The notes: generated by a model from the letters alone, not told the origin. 64,000 nucleotides of DNA from Pseudogymnoascus destructans (GCF_001641265.1 NW_020167545.1:124001-188000); one strand, 5' to 3'. Numbered from the stretch's first letter, positions 10,320 through 22,105 are shown. A program made the numbers and translations.

Positions 10320-12799
10320 TATATGTTGCGATACAAATCTGTTGAGAACATAGAGACGCTCGTAGACGAGAAGGATCCCAATGCAGCCCCTTTCTTCGTG
10401 TCTGAAAAGTTCGGCAGATCGTCCAATCCTTCTACAGTCACCGAGTTCCGAGCAACCGCAGAAAGCGACACCTGTTCAAGACTTTGCAAAGCGGTATACA
10501 GAAAACCCGCAGTACAGGAAGACTGCCATTGAAGAGCTCGAGAAATTCATACGTGATGATGTCTCTGCGATATCTCTTAACCCTGTATTTGGCTCACTGT
10601 GGAGGGTTGTCTGCAGTGACCGAAAGAATCCTTCGCGAGACGAAATCATCACTGAATTTGGCCGTCAGGTGAACCAGATAAAAAATGCTGACGAAAAGGA
10701 TCGCATGAAGATCTGGCTTGAGGAGTCATATGACTTCACTACTGAGGCAATGGACACCATTGCATCAGTGCCAAAGGAACAGCGTTTTCCCTGTGTTGTG
10801 TCTGCCTCGATCCAACATCACTGTTCACCCAAGAGGCCGACGACGACGACGAGGAAAGCAAGCCAATCACTTCCCTCCAGCGAAGTGATCTTCTTGAAAT
10901 CGGACGCTCCTGTGACTACCGGATATTTCGCCGGCTTGGCCGAGTCCTGACACGCCTCACGTATATTAACGGCAGAGGAGATGCCAGCTCACATCGCTGC
11001 CGCACCGGAGGTACAGATTCCTAGGATCCCTATGGCTTTGGCGTCGGATGAATACAACAACTATTTCTGGCCGATTTTACTCCACATTGTGGTGCCTGGG
11101 ACAATGCTTTCTTCCAGACCGGCAGCAATTGCTCGCTGCATTGAGCATTCAACTAGGCCTTGAACCGCTCTTAGAAGTTGCTAACCGTGAGATGATGCGT
11201 TGGCGCGACAGATGGAGTGACTTGGATATTCCTGAGACATGGAATGCCAGTTGTATAGGTCTATTGCTTGATGCTGATGATGCGTATCGGAAGAGAGAGG
11301 GCGAAGAGCAAGGAACACAAGTGAGCATCAACCCGCACTGCGAAGACGAACCTCCTGCAAAACGTGTTTGCCTAGAAAATCTATCAGTAACATTTCCTTT
11401 GTAGACAAACGAGACTGATGCGTCGGATAAGAGATTTCTCAATCCGCAGGATCGCGCGCTCTTCGAACGACTCGTATCGTACAAAAGGCTCGAGTTCAAC
11501 TTGGAGACAACCTTGAGACCACAAATCGGATGGACCCCAGCAAAGACCACCATCGCAATCGGCCCAACCGTCATTTATGCATCATGCGAATACCCACGTT
11601 CAGTCACGATTATGTGCGTAGATGGCAAATGCGGAAAGTGCCTCTGGACCCACGCCACCCCAGAAGCTCGCCAGGAGGCTATAACAGCGCACGTCACGAA
11701 GCAAGACGATGAGATGACACAGGCAACTTGGGTTGAATGCAGTTTGCGTACCTGCCGTGCACAATACGTCATCTATTCCCCGGCGAAATTGAGGATCAAA
11801 CCAAAGTGCCACTATTATAGGGAGGATGGCAAAGCACCTGTGCTCCAGTGCTCAAAGTGCTTGAACAGGGTAATATGGCCTGAAGCGTATCGTCCTGCCG
11901 ATATGGGAGATTTCAAATGTTACGCTTGCACAGCTGGAGTGGAAACTATTGTGGAAACAAATGCGCTCAAGATATTAAGGGAAAGCAACACCGATTGGCT
12001 CCTTCTCAACGATTGTAATAAGATTTTAGCCCCGTTCACCAAGCGCTCACTCTTCAAAACAATCTCAGATGCCGGCAGAGAAGACTTTGTAGAGAAAGTA
12101 GAACCCCTCCCTCTCGCATCCCAAGGTGAACTCACACTCCACGGCAAGCTCATCCGCAACACCCCCGACATCGTCGCAGAACTCCGCTCCCGGGTCATCC
12201 GCCGCAGAACCGAATCCGGGATCTGCTCGCTCTGCTTCGTCTCCTTCAAGAAATACAATCTCATCCCCTCCTGCGGCCGCACCGGCTGTTCTCAGCGGGT
12301 TTGCAAAGGTTGCCTGGCTCATTGGTACGGCCTCAATGTCGCAGGGGGGCTATTCAACTCCGCCGCCCTCGCATGCCCATTCTGCCGGCGCCGACCAGTC
12401 GCCAAGACATTCGCAAAGCACGGGTTTGGCATCCACGCCGTCTCTAGGCTAGAGACTGCGGTTAAGGAGGCGGGGTAGTGGATATACGCGTGGTGCGAGA
12501 AGTGTGGGGTGGCGAAACAGTACATGCAGCGCGTTTGTGCGAATGGGGCGCCGGCGGAGGTGAAGAACTGGAGGTGTGAATCTTGTGTGACGGCGAAGGA
12601 GGATGGGAGGTTTAAGGAGTGTCCGGGGTGTACGATGATGGTGGATAAGGTGGATGGGTGTGATCATATTACGTGTATGGTGGAGGGGTGCGAGACGGAA
12701 TGGTGTTTTGTTTGTAGGGGGATGTTTGATTGGGAAACGGGGCATATGGAGGAGGAGCATGGGGGGTATGGTGATGAGATAGAGGATTATGAGGATTAA
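10320..12799 (+). pseudogene. Decayed gene of a RING/IBR-type zinc-finger protein
   Basis: Coding similarity runs through several frames: 10381-10950 (a helical region, FAKRYTENPQYRKTAIEELE), a frame change at about 10800-11050, then one frame from 11048 to 12799 broken by TAG at 11402-11404 and TAG at 12476-12478. The protein remnant shows many Cys pairs (CGKCLW, CLRTC-like pairs, CSKC, CYAC). It then has CSLCF..CGRTGCSQRVCKGCL..CPFC, a RING-like set. After the second stop it reads CEKCG, RCESC and CPGCTMMVDKVDGCDHITC..CFVCR, the last being an IBR/TRIAD-like module of RBR-type ubiquitin ligases. I believe intact fungal relatives exist as one long protein, but the family name is from memory. 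Breaks in several places argue for a pseudogene rather than one sequencing error; an 84-bp intron at 11320-11404 could explain only the first stop. Confidence 0.7.
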
Positions 12800-14260
12800 T
12801 GGGCGTTGGAGTTACATTATTTATTATATACCCCTAATAACTGTTATGATCTTTGCCTTGGATCCATTGCATATTTAGTGACGTGAAGCTTATCTGATGA
12901 TCGCACAACACCAGTGACGGCAGAAGATTATGAATATATAGCAGCGCGGCATCCACAGAGTCAAGACTGCCAGACACCCCAAGTAGTGATTATGGCTATG
13001 GCTAATATCCGAAGTCATGGGCAGCCCATTGCCAACAGCGAATACGCCCATGCCAGACCCGGAGCACCACATCCGAACCATCCACGAAGTCTTAAGAGGA
13101 CAAGGTGAGAATGAGAAATGGTAAAATGAACAGACGCGATAACAAGGAAAGAAGACGACAAGAAACAATGACATGACAAGAAGGTAGCGTGAATCTCTCC
13201 GTAGTTAACTGTTTGCATTTCGATACAATCACCAATCGGGTCATATATTCGAGCATCAATCTTCTTATTTTCATCTGCATGATGGAGATCATAACGTCTT
13301 CGAATCCACGCAGGTCCATCGATTCAATTGAACATTATAAGGCCGCACCTACTTGACGGGTAGGTAGGGAGGAATAGATCAGACAGCTACAGTGAGGGTC
13401 AGGAGCAACGGGTCGAAAATTCGAGGGTTGACGGCGTCCACACTTGACTGTTCTCAAATCCCCGCTTATATGGGAAATGGGAGCCCAACTATCAACAGCT
13501 TCATTCCGGTAGGATATTATAAAAGCTGCTACTCCAGTGCCCAAGTATACAGCCAGCTACTAGACAAAAAGTTGCAAGTACATTCCTTGATGCGGAGAAG
13601 ATCAAACTCATCGGCCTCGTTATGGCGATTCTCGGGCCAAGATAGCTTTCGACGACGACGAGTGTGTGGCAAGAAACGGCAGCGGGAGCGCCCAGTCGCT
13701 GACAGCAGGAATATAGCGACAGCAAGAGCACACAGCAACAGCAGCATCCTCTCACCGAACCCATCTCCGTACGCACGGCGGAGTTCCACATCCATCACCA
13801 GCTTCTCGGCCGACAGCAAGTCCAACGGCCCAGATGCCATCACCACAAAGGCGAGGTCTCTTCCTTCACTTCTCCGACGACGGCCATGACGAGGCCGTCG
13901 TTTATAGCCTAGAGTGCCGGTCGCAGCAAATCGGCAGAACTGCACCTACTCATATCCTCTCCAAATTCGTTCCAGTTCACTTGCTTCAAGAGAGTTTGTT
14001 TGTTCAAATGATATTAATTTTTTATTTCCCTGATCCTCTCTCATATTATATAACCCCGTCTATGTAAACCCCCATTATATTGAATATTTATCCCCCAATC
14101 CCCCATCCCAATGCCCCAAATATGCCCAATAATCCTCATTCTACCCGCCAAAAAATTACACAAATAAAATGAACCCAAGGGATATATGTGAACCAAAAAC
14201 AAACACCGCTCCATAAACAAAAAGAAAGGGCAGGCAGACAGCCCAAAAAAAAAGTTGGGA
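12800..14260. other. Intergenic 1.46 kb, no firm gene
   Basis: AT-rich sequence with one possible short membrane-protein frame (listed separately at 13529-13840). Positions 14040-14250 are A/C-rich and probably contain the 3' end of the transporter transcript. Confidence 0.5.
13529..13840 (-). CDS. Hypothetical small membrane protein
   Basis: A minus-strand frame opens with MASGPLDLLSAEKLVMDVEL and has one strongly hydrophobic segment (MLLLLCALAVAIFLLS), then a very basic stretch (PHTRRRRK) and a short C-terminus. It is 103 codons from this start; the frame extends upstream to 13945 with a basic head that looks non-coding. A single transmembrane anchor with positive residues on one side is plausible for a small membrane protein, but I recognise no family. 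A long frame on the other strand overlaps it, so it may be chance. Confidence 0.25.
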   Translation of the reverse strand: MASGPLDLLSAEKLVMDVELRRAYGDGFGERMLLLLCALAVAIFLLSATGRSRCRFLPHTRRRRKLSWPENRHNEADEFDLLRIKECTCNFLSSSWLYTWALE

Positions 14261-16133
14261 TTAAACCACAGTATCGACCTCGGGAGCCTTCACCAACTCC
14301 GCCTTCTCCGCCGCCTCAACAGGCGCAGCGGCAGGTTTCGCCCTCAAGCTCTTCCACTCCACCCCGACGGCACCGAGGATGCTCAAACAGCTCAGAATCA
14401 AGCCGAGCTGGAATGTCTTCATAATCGCCGCATTATACGCGACCAGCACCTCTGGCAGCCTCTCGGGTGGAACCATGTGGCGCAGGTTCGTCGCACCCGC
14501 ATGCACGACATCGCTCGGGTCGAAGTTGGGGATGTGGAGCGCAGTAAGGTTCTTAACGAGGTTGGTGGTGAATAAATTCTGCGCAACGCCTACGAACACC
14601 GCTCCACCCAAGACCTGGACGAACAAGACGACAGCGGTGCCGATAGGCACATCGGAGAATTTCAGCACAGCCTGCGCAGCGACGCCGCCTTGCTGGAACC
14701 CGAGGCCGACGCCGAGACCGTAGATGAATTGAAACCCGACCCAGGCGCCCTTCGAAGAGTCGACTTTGAGGAGGGTGAGCAGCCCGGCGCCGATGGACAT
14801 CACGACGCTGCTGGCGATGAAGAAGGGTGCGAAGTAGCCGAAGTAGGTGACGAGGCCGCCGGAGAGGATGATGGCGAAGACCTGTGCGAGGATGAGGGGA
14901 AGGGAGTCGACGCCTGCGCCGATGGCGCTGGTGCCCAGAATAGCCTGGAACCAAATTGGGATGAAATAGACGTAGATGAAGAAAGAACCGCCGATGCACA
15001 GGCCGAAGAGGACGGAGGAGGCGATGGTGCGCTGGGATGCGATTCGCGCGGGCACCGTGGCGTCGTCTTTGAGGTAGATCTGGAGGGCGATGAAGACGAT
15101 GATCGTGAGGCCGAAGAGCACGAATAAGGCGATAATGCGACCGTTGCCCCATTCGTAGATGACGCCGCCCCACTGCAGAGCGAGGAGGAGACAGATGATG
15201 GCTGGGACGAAGATGGCGGTGCCGAGGGGATCGAGGTGCTTGAAGGTGATCCAAAAGGACTTCTCCTTGCGTTTGGCCTTCTTCTTGAGCTTGAGGAAGG
15301 CGAGGAGCCCGACGGTGGTGACGGCGCCGATGGGGAGGTTGATATAGAAACACCATCTCCAGGTCAGCTTCTCGGTGAAGGCGCCGCCCATCAGGGGGCC
15401 GGCGACGGAGGCAATGCCGTACATGGCGCCGATGAGACTGAAGAATGCGGGGCGCCTCTCGACGCGCACGGTGTGGGCGAGGACGACGAGGGCGCCGGTG
15501 AAGATACCTGCGCTTCCTACGCCGGCGACGGCGCGGCCGATGATGAGTGCCATGGAGGTGGGGGCGAGGGCGCAGACTAGGGAACCGATCTCGAAGATGG
15601 CGAGGCCGGTGAGGAGGACCCATTTGACGTTGAACATGGAGTAGAATTTTCCGAAGAGGAGCTGGAAGGAGCAGGTTGTTAGGAGGTAGGCGGAGCCGTA
15701 CCAGCCGACGTCGTTGAGGTTGTGGAATTGATCTGTGATACGGGGGATGGCGACGGCGATGATCTGGGGGGGTTAGTTAGGGGGACAAGAACACGGGGGG
15801 GGTTTTTTTTGGGGGGGGGGGACTCACGGTGTTGTCGAGGGCAACGCAGAAGACGGCCATCATCAAACTGAAGAAGATAAGGTATAGTTTAGGGCCCATG
15901 GGGAGGTAGTCCCCCTCGTCGTCGTCGGCGACCTCTTCAGACTTATCATCGAGGTGGAGGGCGGCAGCATCTTTCTCATCCGTCCCCATGGCGATATCCT
16001 TCTCATTCGCATTAGCCAGCTCGGCCTTTGCAGCCTCAACTGAAGTCAGCGAAGTGGTGGTTGCTGTTTCGTGGCCCGACCCCTTTGCATAGGGCGGGAC
16101 ATAGACCGACTGGCCTTCGACTTGGGAGGTCAT
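14261..16133 (-). CDS. MFS drug:H+ antiporter, DHA2 type (14 TMS)
   Basis: Two exons, 16133-15828 and 15763-14261, encode about 602 aa. The intron (15764-15827, 64 bp) starts GTGAGT, ends CCCAG and is largely C and A homopolymer. The N-terminal 80 residues are polar and acidic, presumably cytosolic. Membrane segments then begin at LIFFSLMMAVFCVALDNT, which carries the D-x-T loop typical of DHA proteins, followed by WYGSAYLLTTCSFQLLFGKFY. The antiporter signature G-x8-G-x3-GP-x2-GG is visible as VAGVGSAG..GIASVAGPLMGG. Segment count and length fit DHA2 (14 helices), the group that exports fungal toxins and drugs by proton antiport. No biosynthetic cluster lies beside it, so the substrate is unknown. 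Confidence 0.93.
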
Positions 16134-16631
16134 TGGAAGGCAGGCAGGTGGGAGATGTTTGTTGATTGTCGAGAATGAAGTGAGAATTAGAAGAAGAAAA
16201 AGAAATCAGATTAGAGTACAGGTGCTATGGCGCCTCCTATTATAGAACAAAGGATGATGGTTGGAAGTGGAGATAGCCAGGCATGCCAGATCCATTTCTG
16301 GGCGCGGATTTAAGAGTCAGGTCAGCCTCTTTGCTCCGCTCCGGAGACAAGACAAGAAGAGACAAGAGGTGCGAGTAGATTTTTCAAACGTACCCCCTGT
16401 TGTCTGCCTCGTGGCTAGGCCCGATACAGTTGGGGGGGGTGGAAGGGTAAAGGGGGTGGTGGAAGGGAAAAGGGGGTGGAGGAAGGGGAAAGGAGGGAGA
16501 AAGGAGCTGGAGGGGGGTGGAGGGGTGGGGGTGGGGGTGGGGGGTGTTTGAGAGGTGGCATTGACTGGTAACCAATGACAAGACAGAGAGTGGAGAGGGA
16601 GTGGATGGATTATTAATGAAAGGGCCAATCA

Positions 16632-16703
16632 GGACAACCAGGACAACCAGGACAACCAGAACAACCAGGACAATCAGGACAACCAGGACAACCAGGACAA
16701 CCA
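16632..16703. repeat. Minisatellite, 9-bp unit GGACAACCA, 8 copies
   Basis: Eight tandem copies, with one G-to-A and one C-to-T variant unit, about 0.5 kb upstream of the transporter start codon. Confidence 0.9.
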
Positions 16704-16969
16704 GGATGCCGCTAGATTGTTTTGGTCGACTTCCTTACACTTTTCCATTTTCCACGCTACGGCGCGGCTTTTACTGAAGAGCCGTGGCACCGCGATGCTG
16801 CGGTTGGCTGGCCCTAGCCGCGTGGATGACCAATCACCAATTCTTCCCAAGTTACCCGAAGAATTAATTTCCTGCTAACCTCCGCTAACCTCTGCCAATC
16901 TGTCAATCAGATGCTTCTTTTTACACCTCCTTTAATCACGTGAAGACCCCCCGTGTTTGGACGGACATC

Positions 16970-17014
16970 TGTGCTGTGCTGTGCTGTGCTGTGCTGTGCT
17001 GTGCTGTGCTGTGC
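16970..17014. repeat. Microsatellite, TGTGC x 9
   Basis: Nine perfect tandem copies of the 5-bp unit in the spacer between the transporter and the Arb2-domain gene. Confidence 0.92.
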
Positions 17015-17323
17015 GGGGAGGGGAGGGATCCTCCGAGGGAAGTACTCACTTTAGATGCAATAGATGGCGTTTTCGGAGACAAGGTCGGGAATACGGGGAT
17101 ATTGGGGGTACGGCGATATGGGATGGCGGCGGTTCGTGATTTACGCTAATGCTGACCTGAGTGGGTGTGTGGGAGGTGGTGACGAAGCTGGATTGTGCCT
17201 ACGGTAGAAGTCGAGTAGGAGAGTTGGGTGTAGGTGGTGGCTATCTCATCTATTCGCTCTCATGGCTCTCATCGCTGCTATCTGTCTATCAAGAACTCGT
17301 CATTGTCATTGCCATTCTCCCCA

Positions 17324-19253
17324 TCAACGTCCCTCCCCATCCCCTTTCATCCCCCCCTCCATCCCCGCACCCTCCTTCTCCCTAACAGGCGACGAAAGCA
17401 CCGTAATCTGCAAAATCGCCGCCCTCTCCTCCTTACTCAGCTTCACCTGCGGCTCTCCCTCGTCCGTCTCCACATAGCTTGGCAGCCTCTCCATGCGCTC
17501 TGGTGGGATTGCTGTAGAGGTGCTGGAGGTGCTGGAGGTGCTGGAGGTGCTGGAGGTGCTGGAGGTGCTGGAGGTGCTGGAGGTGCTGGGGATAGAGGTT
17601 GTAGAGATAGAGGTGGATGTAGAGGAGGACGTGGTGGGGGGGGTTGACGAGGGACGGTCGTCTGAGGCGCCGTCGTAGCCTAGGAGTTGGAGTTTGGCTG
17701 TGGCGCCTGCCAGAGTTTGGGCTGTACGGTCTTCGGTGTTTGGGTTCTGAGACGGGATTGTATCTTTCCCAGCCTTCTCCTTCACCTGCTGAGCTTCAAC
17801 CTCGGTATGGGCCGTGGCTGCGTTCTCAAACTGGGCTGTGACCTCTTTCGTGTTCTCCTCCTGAGGCTGCACTGCATCCTTCTCAGCCTCCTCCTTCACC
17901 AGCTGAGCTTCAACCTCACCCCCATTCACTCCCTCAATCATCTGTCCACTCCCATCCACCGCACCCCCCACCTCAACCTCCCCCCTCAACTGCCTCCTCC
18001 CCGCCTCCGTCTCCCAAATCTCCGCCCCCACCAACTCCGTCCCCCACCCCTCCCCCTTCACCTCCTCCACCCCCTCAACATCCACCTCCACAACCATCTC
18101 ATTCACATACCCCTCCACCCCCGCCATCTCGGTCATCCACTCCACGATCCCCTTGAAGTGGCGGGGGAACACACTCTCCTCCGCCACCTCCACCGGCAGT
18201 CCATAGACATTCATTCCATACCCCCACTGCCACGCCTCTTTCCCGCCAGAGGGGCCAAATACGCCTAGTCCGGGGGGGGAGTCGGACATGATGTAGCCCC
18301 GAGATCGTTCTAGCAAAAACTTTTTGAATCCGGCGTCCTGATACACCTTGCTGTCTTGGAAGGGGCATACGCAGGCTAGACCCTGCATGCGACCCTTTAG
18401 GCTGTCCCAATTCTCGTCGAGGACTTCACAAACGTACCGCGCGCTGTCGGCTATGGCAATGACGTCTAGCTTTCCACCCTCCTTGCACAGCGCGGGTACG
18501 ACGGTGGATAGGAGGTACGAAATATGCGCCTTCTGATCTCGGTTTCCCTCAACTGTGTTCACAGCCGGCTCATAAAGCGGCGCATCATGCACCGCGGACT
18601 CCCTCGTCAACGAGTCCCATGACACCCTCGTCATCGCCCTCCCCTCCCTCCTATTCCATCTCAACTGCCCACAATTGGCCAAGATAACAGCTGGATGACC
18701 CTCCTGGTTGTGCACGTACTTGACGAAATCGACACACGAACCGGCGTTGATCCCGCCGTGGCCGCCGATGATGCGTAGGGCGAGGATGCCGAGGTCTTGG
18801 ATTGAGTCGCCCAGGAGGAGAAGGGTGCGGGGGGCGGTGGCGATGTGGGAGGAGGCGAGGATGGGGATGTGGGGGGCTGACTGGGCAACTCCGAGTGGGG
18901 GGGGATGGGTTTCCATGCCCTCGTCTGCGAGGCGCTGGGAGACGATTGCGCGGATTGCGGCTATTTTGTGTGAGCCTGAGGTGTTTTGGGAGGTGGGAAA
19001 TGGGGGGACAAACTATTCATACTCTCCCGCTGACGCTCGTTGTAGCGCTCAGTGCGGTTAATGAAGTATTTGAAGTAATACTTTGGGTTTTCGATGCTGC
19101 GGATCTCATCTTCGTCGTTAACGAAGTAGCTGTGAAGGCTTCATGTTAGATTGTACGGTCTGCCTGAGATTGGAGTGAAACGTACCCGAGCTGCTTTAGA
19201 TCGGTTGGGTATTCTGGGTCCTTTGGAAGACCTCGGGGGAGGAGGCGGAACAT
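17324..19253 (-). CDS. Arb2-domain protein (FAM172/Arb2 family)
   Basis: Three exons, 19253-19186, 19129-19014 and 18960-17324, give about 606 aa. The N-terminus reads MFRLLPRGLPKDPEYPTDLK, then GYFVNDEDEIRSIENPKYY, the opening block of Arb2 domains. The third exon carries the core (TLLLLGDSIQDLG, GSCVDFVKYV, VIAIADSARYVCEVLDENW). Fission yeast Arb2 belongs to an Argonaute chaperone complex that loads siRNA, and the same fold occurs at the C-terminus of Hda1-type deacetylases; the role of free Arb2-domain proteins in filamentous fungi is less clear. The C-terminal 200 residues are low-complexity, acidic and Gln-rich, and end with a Ser/Thr run encoded by a 9-bp tandem repeat at 17515-17588. 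Confidence 0.85.
17515..17588. repeat. In-frame 9-bp coding minisatellite (GGAGGTGCT)
   Basis: About eight tandem copies, in phase with the Arb2-domain gene, encode repeats of Ser-Thr-Ser on the minus strand. Copy-number change would lengthen or shorten the protein without shifting the frame. Confidence 0.9.
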
Positions 19254-19973
19254 GGTGGGTGGTTGGGTGTGGTCTGATTGGAATTTAGTTGCGTTGATAT
19301 GAGGAAATGGTGGTTGTTGATGTTGGAAGAGGTTGCGTGTGAGAAGTCAGGAGTGCAGGGCGACTTCTTTGAAGTTGAAGCCGTGAAAGGCGTTTCAATT
19401 CAAGTGAGGTGTGTGACAAGATGTGCACCGATCCTGGAATTGACCTGCTGAAGTTGACTGCAGCAGTAGGTTGGAGTGAAAGGAGAGGTAACGAAGTGAA
19501 AGATGGTGATGATGAAGGGTAATTGAAGGTCAATGGTGATAAGTTGTCCAAATACTGACCTTGCTGTTCGTAGAAGTGCCACAAGACGACTCTGGCGTAG
19601 AAATATGCCCCCGCAACAGATTGGAATTGTGAACAAAAGGTGTCTGCCCAAACACCAATGTGAATTGTTTGTAAATATGCCACTTGCCGGCATTTGCACC
19701 TCAAGAATCGGGACGCAAACGAAGATGAAATCACAACCTTAACCAAACCTCTGGCAATCGCAGAATCAATACACACAGAACGACCGGAGACACACTTCCA
19801 ATGGGAGCAAAACAACTACCTCCAAGGAAATTCCACTCTTGATTGTGAAGTTTTATTCATACATGTCCGTCTATAACGCCACCCCCAAATGCATACATAT
19901 ATACACATATTGATATGCAACTGATCGCCCTCCAACCAGATATTCCCCTTCTCCTCTTTCTCCTCCTCCCAAC
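19254..19973. other. Intergenic 720 bp, no gene seen
   Basis: Upstream region of the Arb2-domain gene and downstream of MRP2. A minus-strand frame of 176 codons at 19285-19815 lacks any recognisable motif and is probably chance. Confidence 0.5.
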
Positions 19974-20466
19974 CTACCAACTGGCCTTCTTCACCCCCGG
20001 AATATCGCCCGCAAGTGCGTGCAAACGGAAGCTGTACTATCGAAATCAAAGTCAGCATCCCATCTCCCCACCACCAATGGCACCAAAAACACATACCCTC
20101 GACATCTTAAAGTCACTCAAAATACCCCGTCCCTTTCCTCCCTCAATACACCGGTTTCGGATCTGCGACGGGCGCGTATAACTGTGCATCTGCGACAGCT
20201 CCAGCTGCGCCTGCGCGCGCATGCGGCCGGGGAGCGTCACGTTGCGGATGATGTATCGGAGAGCTTGTCTATTGCGCGCAAATTGTCAGCTGAGTCCATC
20301 CATCATCTTACTTTCTTTCTCCCGCAGCGAGGAGGAAAGGGTGGCGCAGGACGTCGTACCGTTGGGTCTCGTGCTCGGCGAAGACCTTGCGCTTGGTGTG
20401 GTCGCGGATGATCTTGATGTTGACGAAGCAGCCGAGGTCGAGCTTCTTGGAGCGGAACATGGACAT
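19974..20466 (-). CDS. MRP2: Mitochondrial small-subunit ribosomal protein uS14m (MRP2)
   Basis: Three exons, 20466-20360, 20268-20097 and 20036-19974, give 113 aa, the usual length for this family. The start MSMFRSKKLDLG is the common fungal N-terminus. The middle exon holds the basic rRNA-binding core (TRPSQIRNRCIEGGKGRG) and the last exon ends in PGVKKASW, the typical S14 C-terminus. It is a structural part of the small subunit head of the mitochondrial ribosome. Both introns have GT..AG borders and phase 2/0 joins that restore the frame. A longer open frame upstream of the ATG looks non-coding. Confidence 0.95.
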
Positions 20467-20998
20467 GATGGCGGTGGTGGGGGTGGTGAGGATGACGGTG
20501 AGGGAGGTGTCGTGGGCGTCGTGGGCGGCGTCGTCGTCGTTGAGGTGAAGGTGCGCACGGCGCCAAGCATGGGAACCTCGCCAAGCATTTTTATTGGATA
20601 ATTTGCCGCGGAGGTTTATGATAAGTTGCGCATTCCTCACGAATACTAGACTAGGTAATACAGGGAGATAAAGATATGGATTGTTGAAATGGCATGTGCT
20701 AAAACCTATATCGCTCAATATATATGCTTACCCATACCCAAAATGTGACCTTGTGAAGCGTCGTACAGGTGGGCCGCGAGTACTCGGTGACGCCTGGTAC
20801 TACAATAAGAAGAGTTCCTGCAACTCGTTCGCCTCAATCACAGTTCTACTTATCGTGGCGCCCAATAGCCGGAATATTGGCACATAACACGGTGTTTACA
20901 GCAACTATACTTCAGGTAAAGGCGTTCAGTCCCCGCAAGGCGCAATTGGCAAACTAAAGAAATACGACAACTAAAATTCGTCAGAGCATCACTCCAAA
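20467..20998. other. Divergent promoter region, MRP2 / SDR
   Basis: About 530 bp between two divergently transcribed genes. No repeat or further gene seen. Confidence 0.55.
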
Positions 20999-22105
20999 AT
21001 GTTTGATAGGTCGAGAAATGTCGTAGACTTGACTCGGCAGTCACCACCAATCGACCTGTCTCAGCCTTATGACCCTGATTGGGTGTCCGCCAAGACAATT
21101 CTCATTACTGGTGGTGCATCAGGGTTCGGCGAGCATTTCTTCAGAAAGTGGGCATCACACGGCGCAAATGTCATCATTGGAGATATCAGTGACAAAAAGG
21201 GGATAGAACTGGTCGAGGAGGTTCGTGCTTCGACGGGCAATAAAAATCATCACTATATCCACTGCGATGTCACGATATGGCAATCGCAGGTGGACTTCTT
21301 CCATCAGGCACTCAAGCTCAGCCCAACTGGTGGGATAGACAGCGTCGTGGCCAACGCTGGTATCAATGGCTATGGCGGCAGGCCATTCTGGGATCCTCCG
21401 GGTCTCGACGCAGACAGCCCACCCAAACCAGATATGAAGTGCCTCGAGGTAAACCTGATCGGTGTCACATACACGGTCCATCTCGCACTCTTCTACTTGA
21501 AGCGGAACCCAAACTCTGATGTAGCAGACCACAAAGCACAGCCATCAGCAAACAGGCCTGACCGGCACCTGCTCCTTATCGGGTCTATCGCTTCCTTAGT
21601 TACTATCCCAGGGCTGACGCAGTACAATGCTTCAAAACACGGCGTCCTTGGTTTGTTCAAGTCGTTGGGAACAACTGCCTTCATGGGCGGCTTGCGCGTC
21701 AACATCGTCCTCGCTTACTTCGTCAGCACGCCTCTTCTCCAGGCCGGAGCCCGCGTCCTACTCGCTGGCAACCCCATAGCCACGCCCGAGGACGTGATAG
21801 ACGCCGGGACGCGCTTTATGGCAGACGCGAGGATTTCAGGGCGCGCCTTGATGATTGGGCCGAAGGTTAAGGTTAGGGCTGATAACGAATGGGAGGTCGT
21901 GCTGCAAGAGGATAAGGAGGGAGTGGAAGTGACTGTACGCGAGGTATTCGTGGATGACTTTGAGGTCGTGGAGGCGTTCTGCGCGAGGTTGATCAAGTTG
22001 CTGAACGTGCTCGAGGCAGCTCGTGGGTGGAGCGGGTGGTTCTCTGATATGTTTGCTGCGATAACATATCGTGTCCTTGTTATATTTGGTCTGAGGAGGA
22101 AATGA
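20999..22105 (+). CDS. Short-chain dehydrogenase/reductase
   Basis: One uninterrupted frame of 368 aa. The Rossmann nucleotide motif TGGASGFG is at residues 37-44, the NAG motif at 119-121, a Ser in the IGSIAS strand near 196-199, and the catalytic YNASK at 209-213, so all catalytic residues are present. An acidic residue after the second beta strand (GDISD) suggests NAD(H) preference, which is inference. The C-terminus (MFAAITYRVLVIFGLRRK) is hydrophobic followed by basic residues and may anchor the enzyme to a membrane. Substrate unknown. Confidence 0.92.
   Translation: MFDRSRNVVDLTRQSPPIDLSQPYDPDWVSAKTILITGGASGFGEHFFRKWASHGANVIIGDISDKKGIELVEEVRASTGNKNHHYIHCDVTIWQSQVDFFHQALKLSPTGGIDSVVANAGINGYGGRPFWDPPGLDADSPPKPDMKCLEVNLIGVTYTVHLALFYLKRNPNSDVADHKAQPSANRPDRHLLLIGSIASLVTIPGLTQYNASKHGVLGLFKSLGTTAFMGGLRVNIVLAYFVSTPLLQAGARVLLAGNPIATPEDVIDAGTRFMADARISGRALMIGPKVKVRADNEWEVVLQEDKEGVEVTVREVFVDDFEVVEAFCARLIKLLNVLEAARGWSGWFSDMFAAITYRVLVIFGLRRK

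Larger units (their letters stand above)
16134..17323. other. Intergenic 1.2 kb with three simple-repeat tracts
   Basis: Region upstream of the transporter and downstream of the Arb2-domain gene. It holds a G-rich run at 16432-16550, a (GGACAACCA) minisatellite and a (TGTGC) microsatellite. No gene seen. Confidence 0.6.

Noticed and set aside
14553..15623. 356-codon Arg/His/Pro-rich frame antisense-phase within the transporter
   Set aside because: Shadow frame of the GC-rich transporter coding sequence; no family motif.
17234..18268. Plus-strand frames (GAGGAGG-type Gly/Ala repeat and Leu/His/Pro-rich) over the Arb2-domain gene
   Set aside because: They follow from the coding repeat and the GC bias of the real gene on the minus strand.
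19285..19815. 176-codon minus-strand frame upstream of the Arb2-domain gene
   Set aside because: No motif, no supporting splice context, ends just before the Arb2 start; probably leader or chance.
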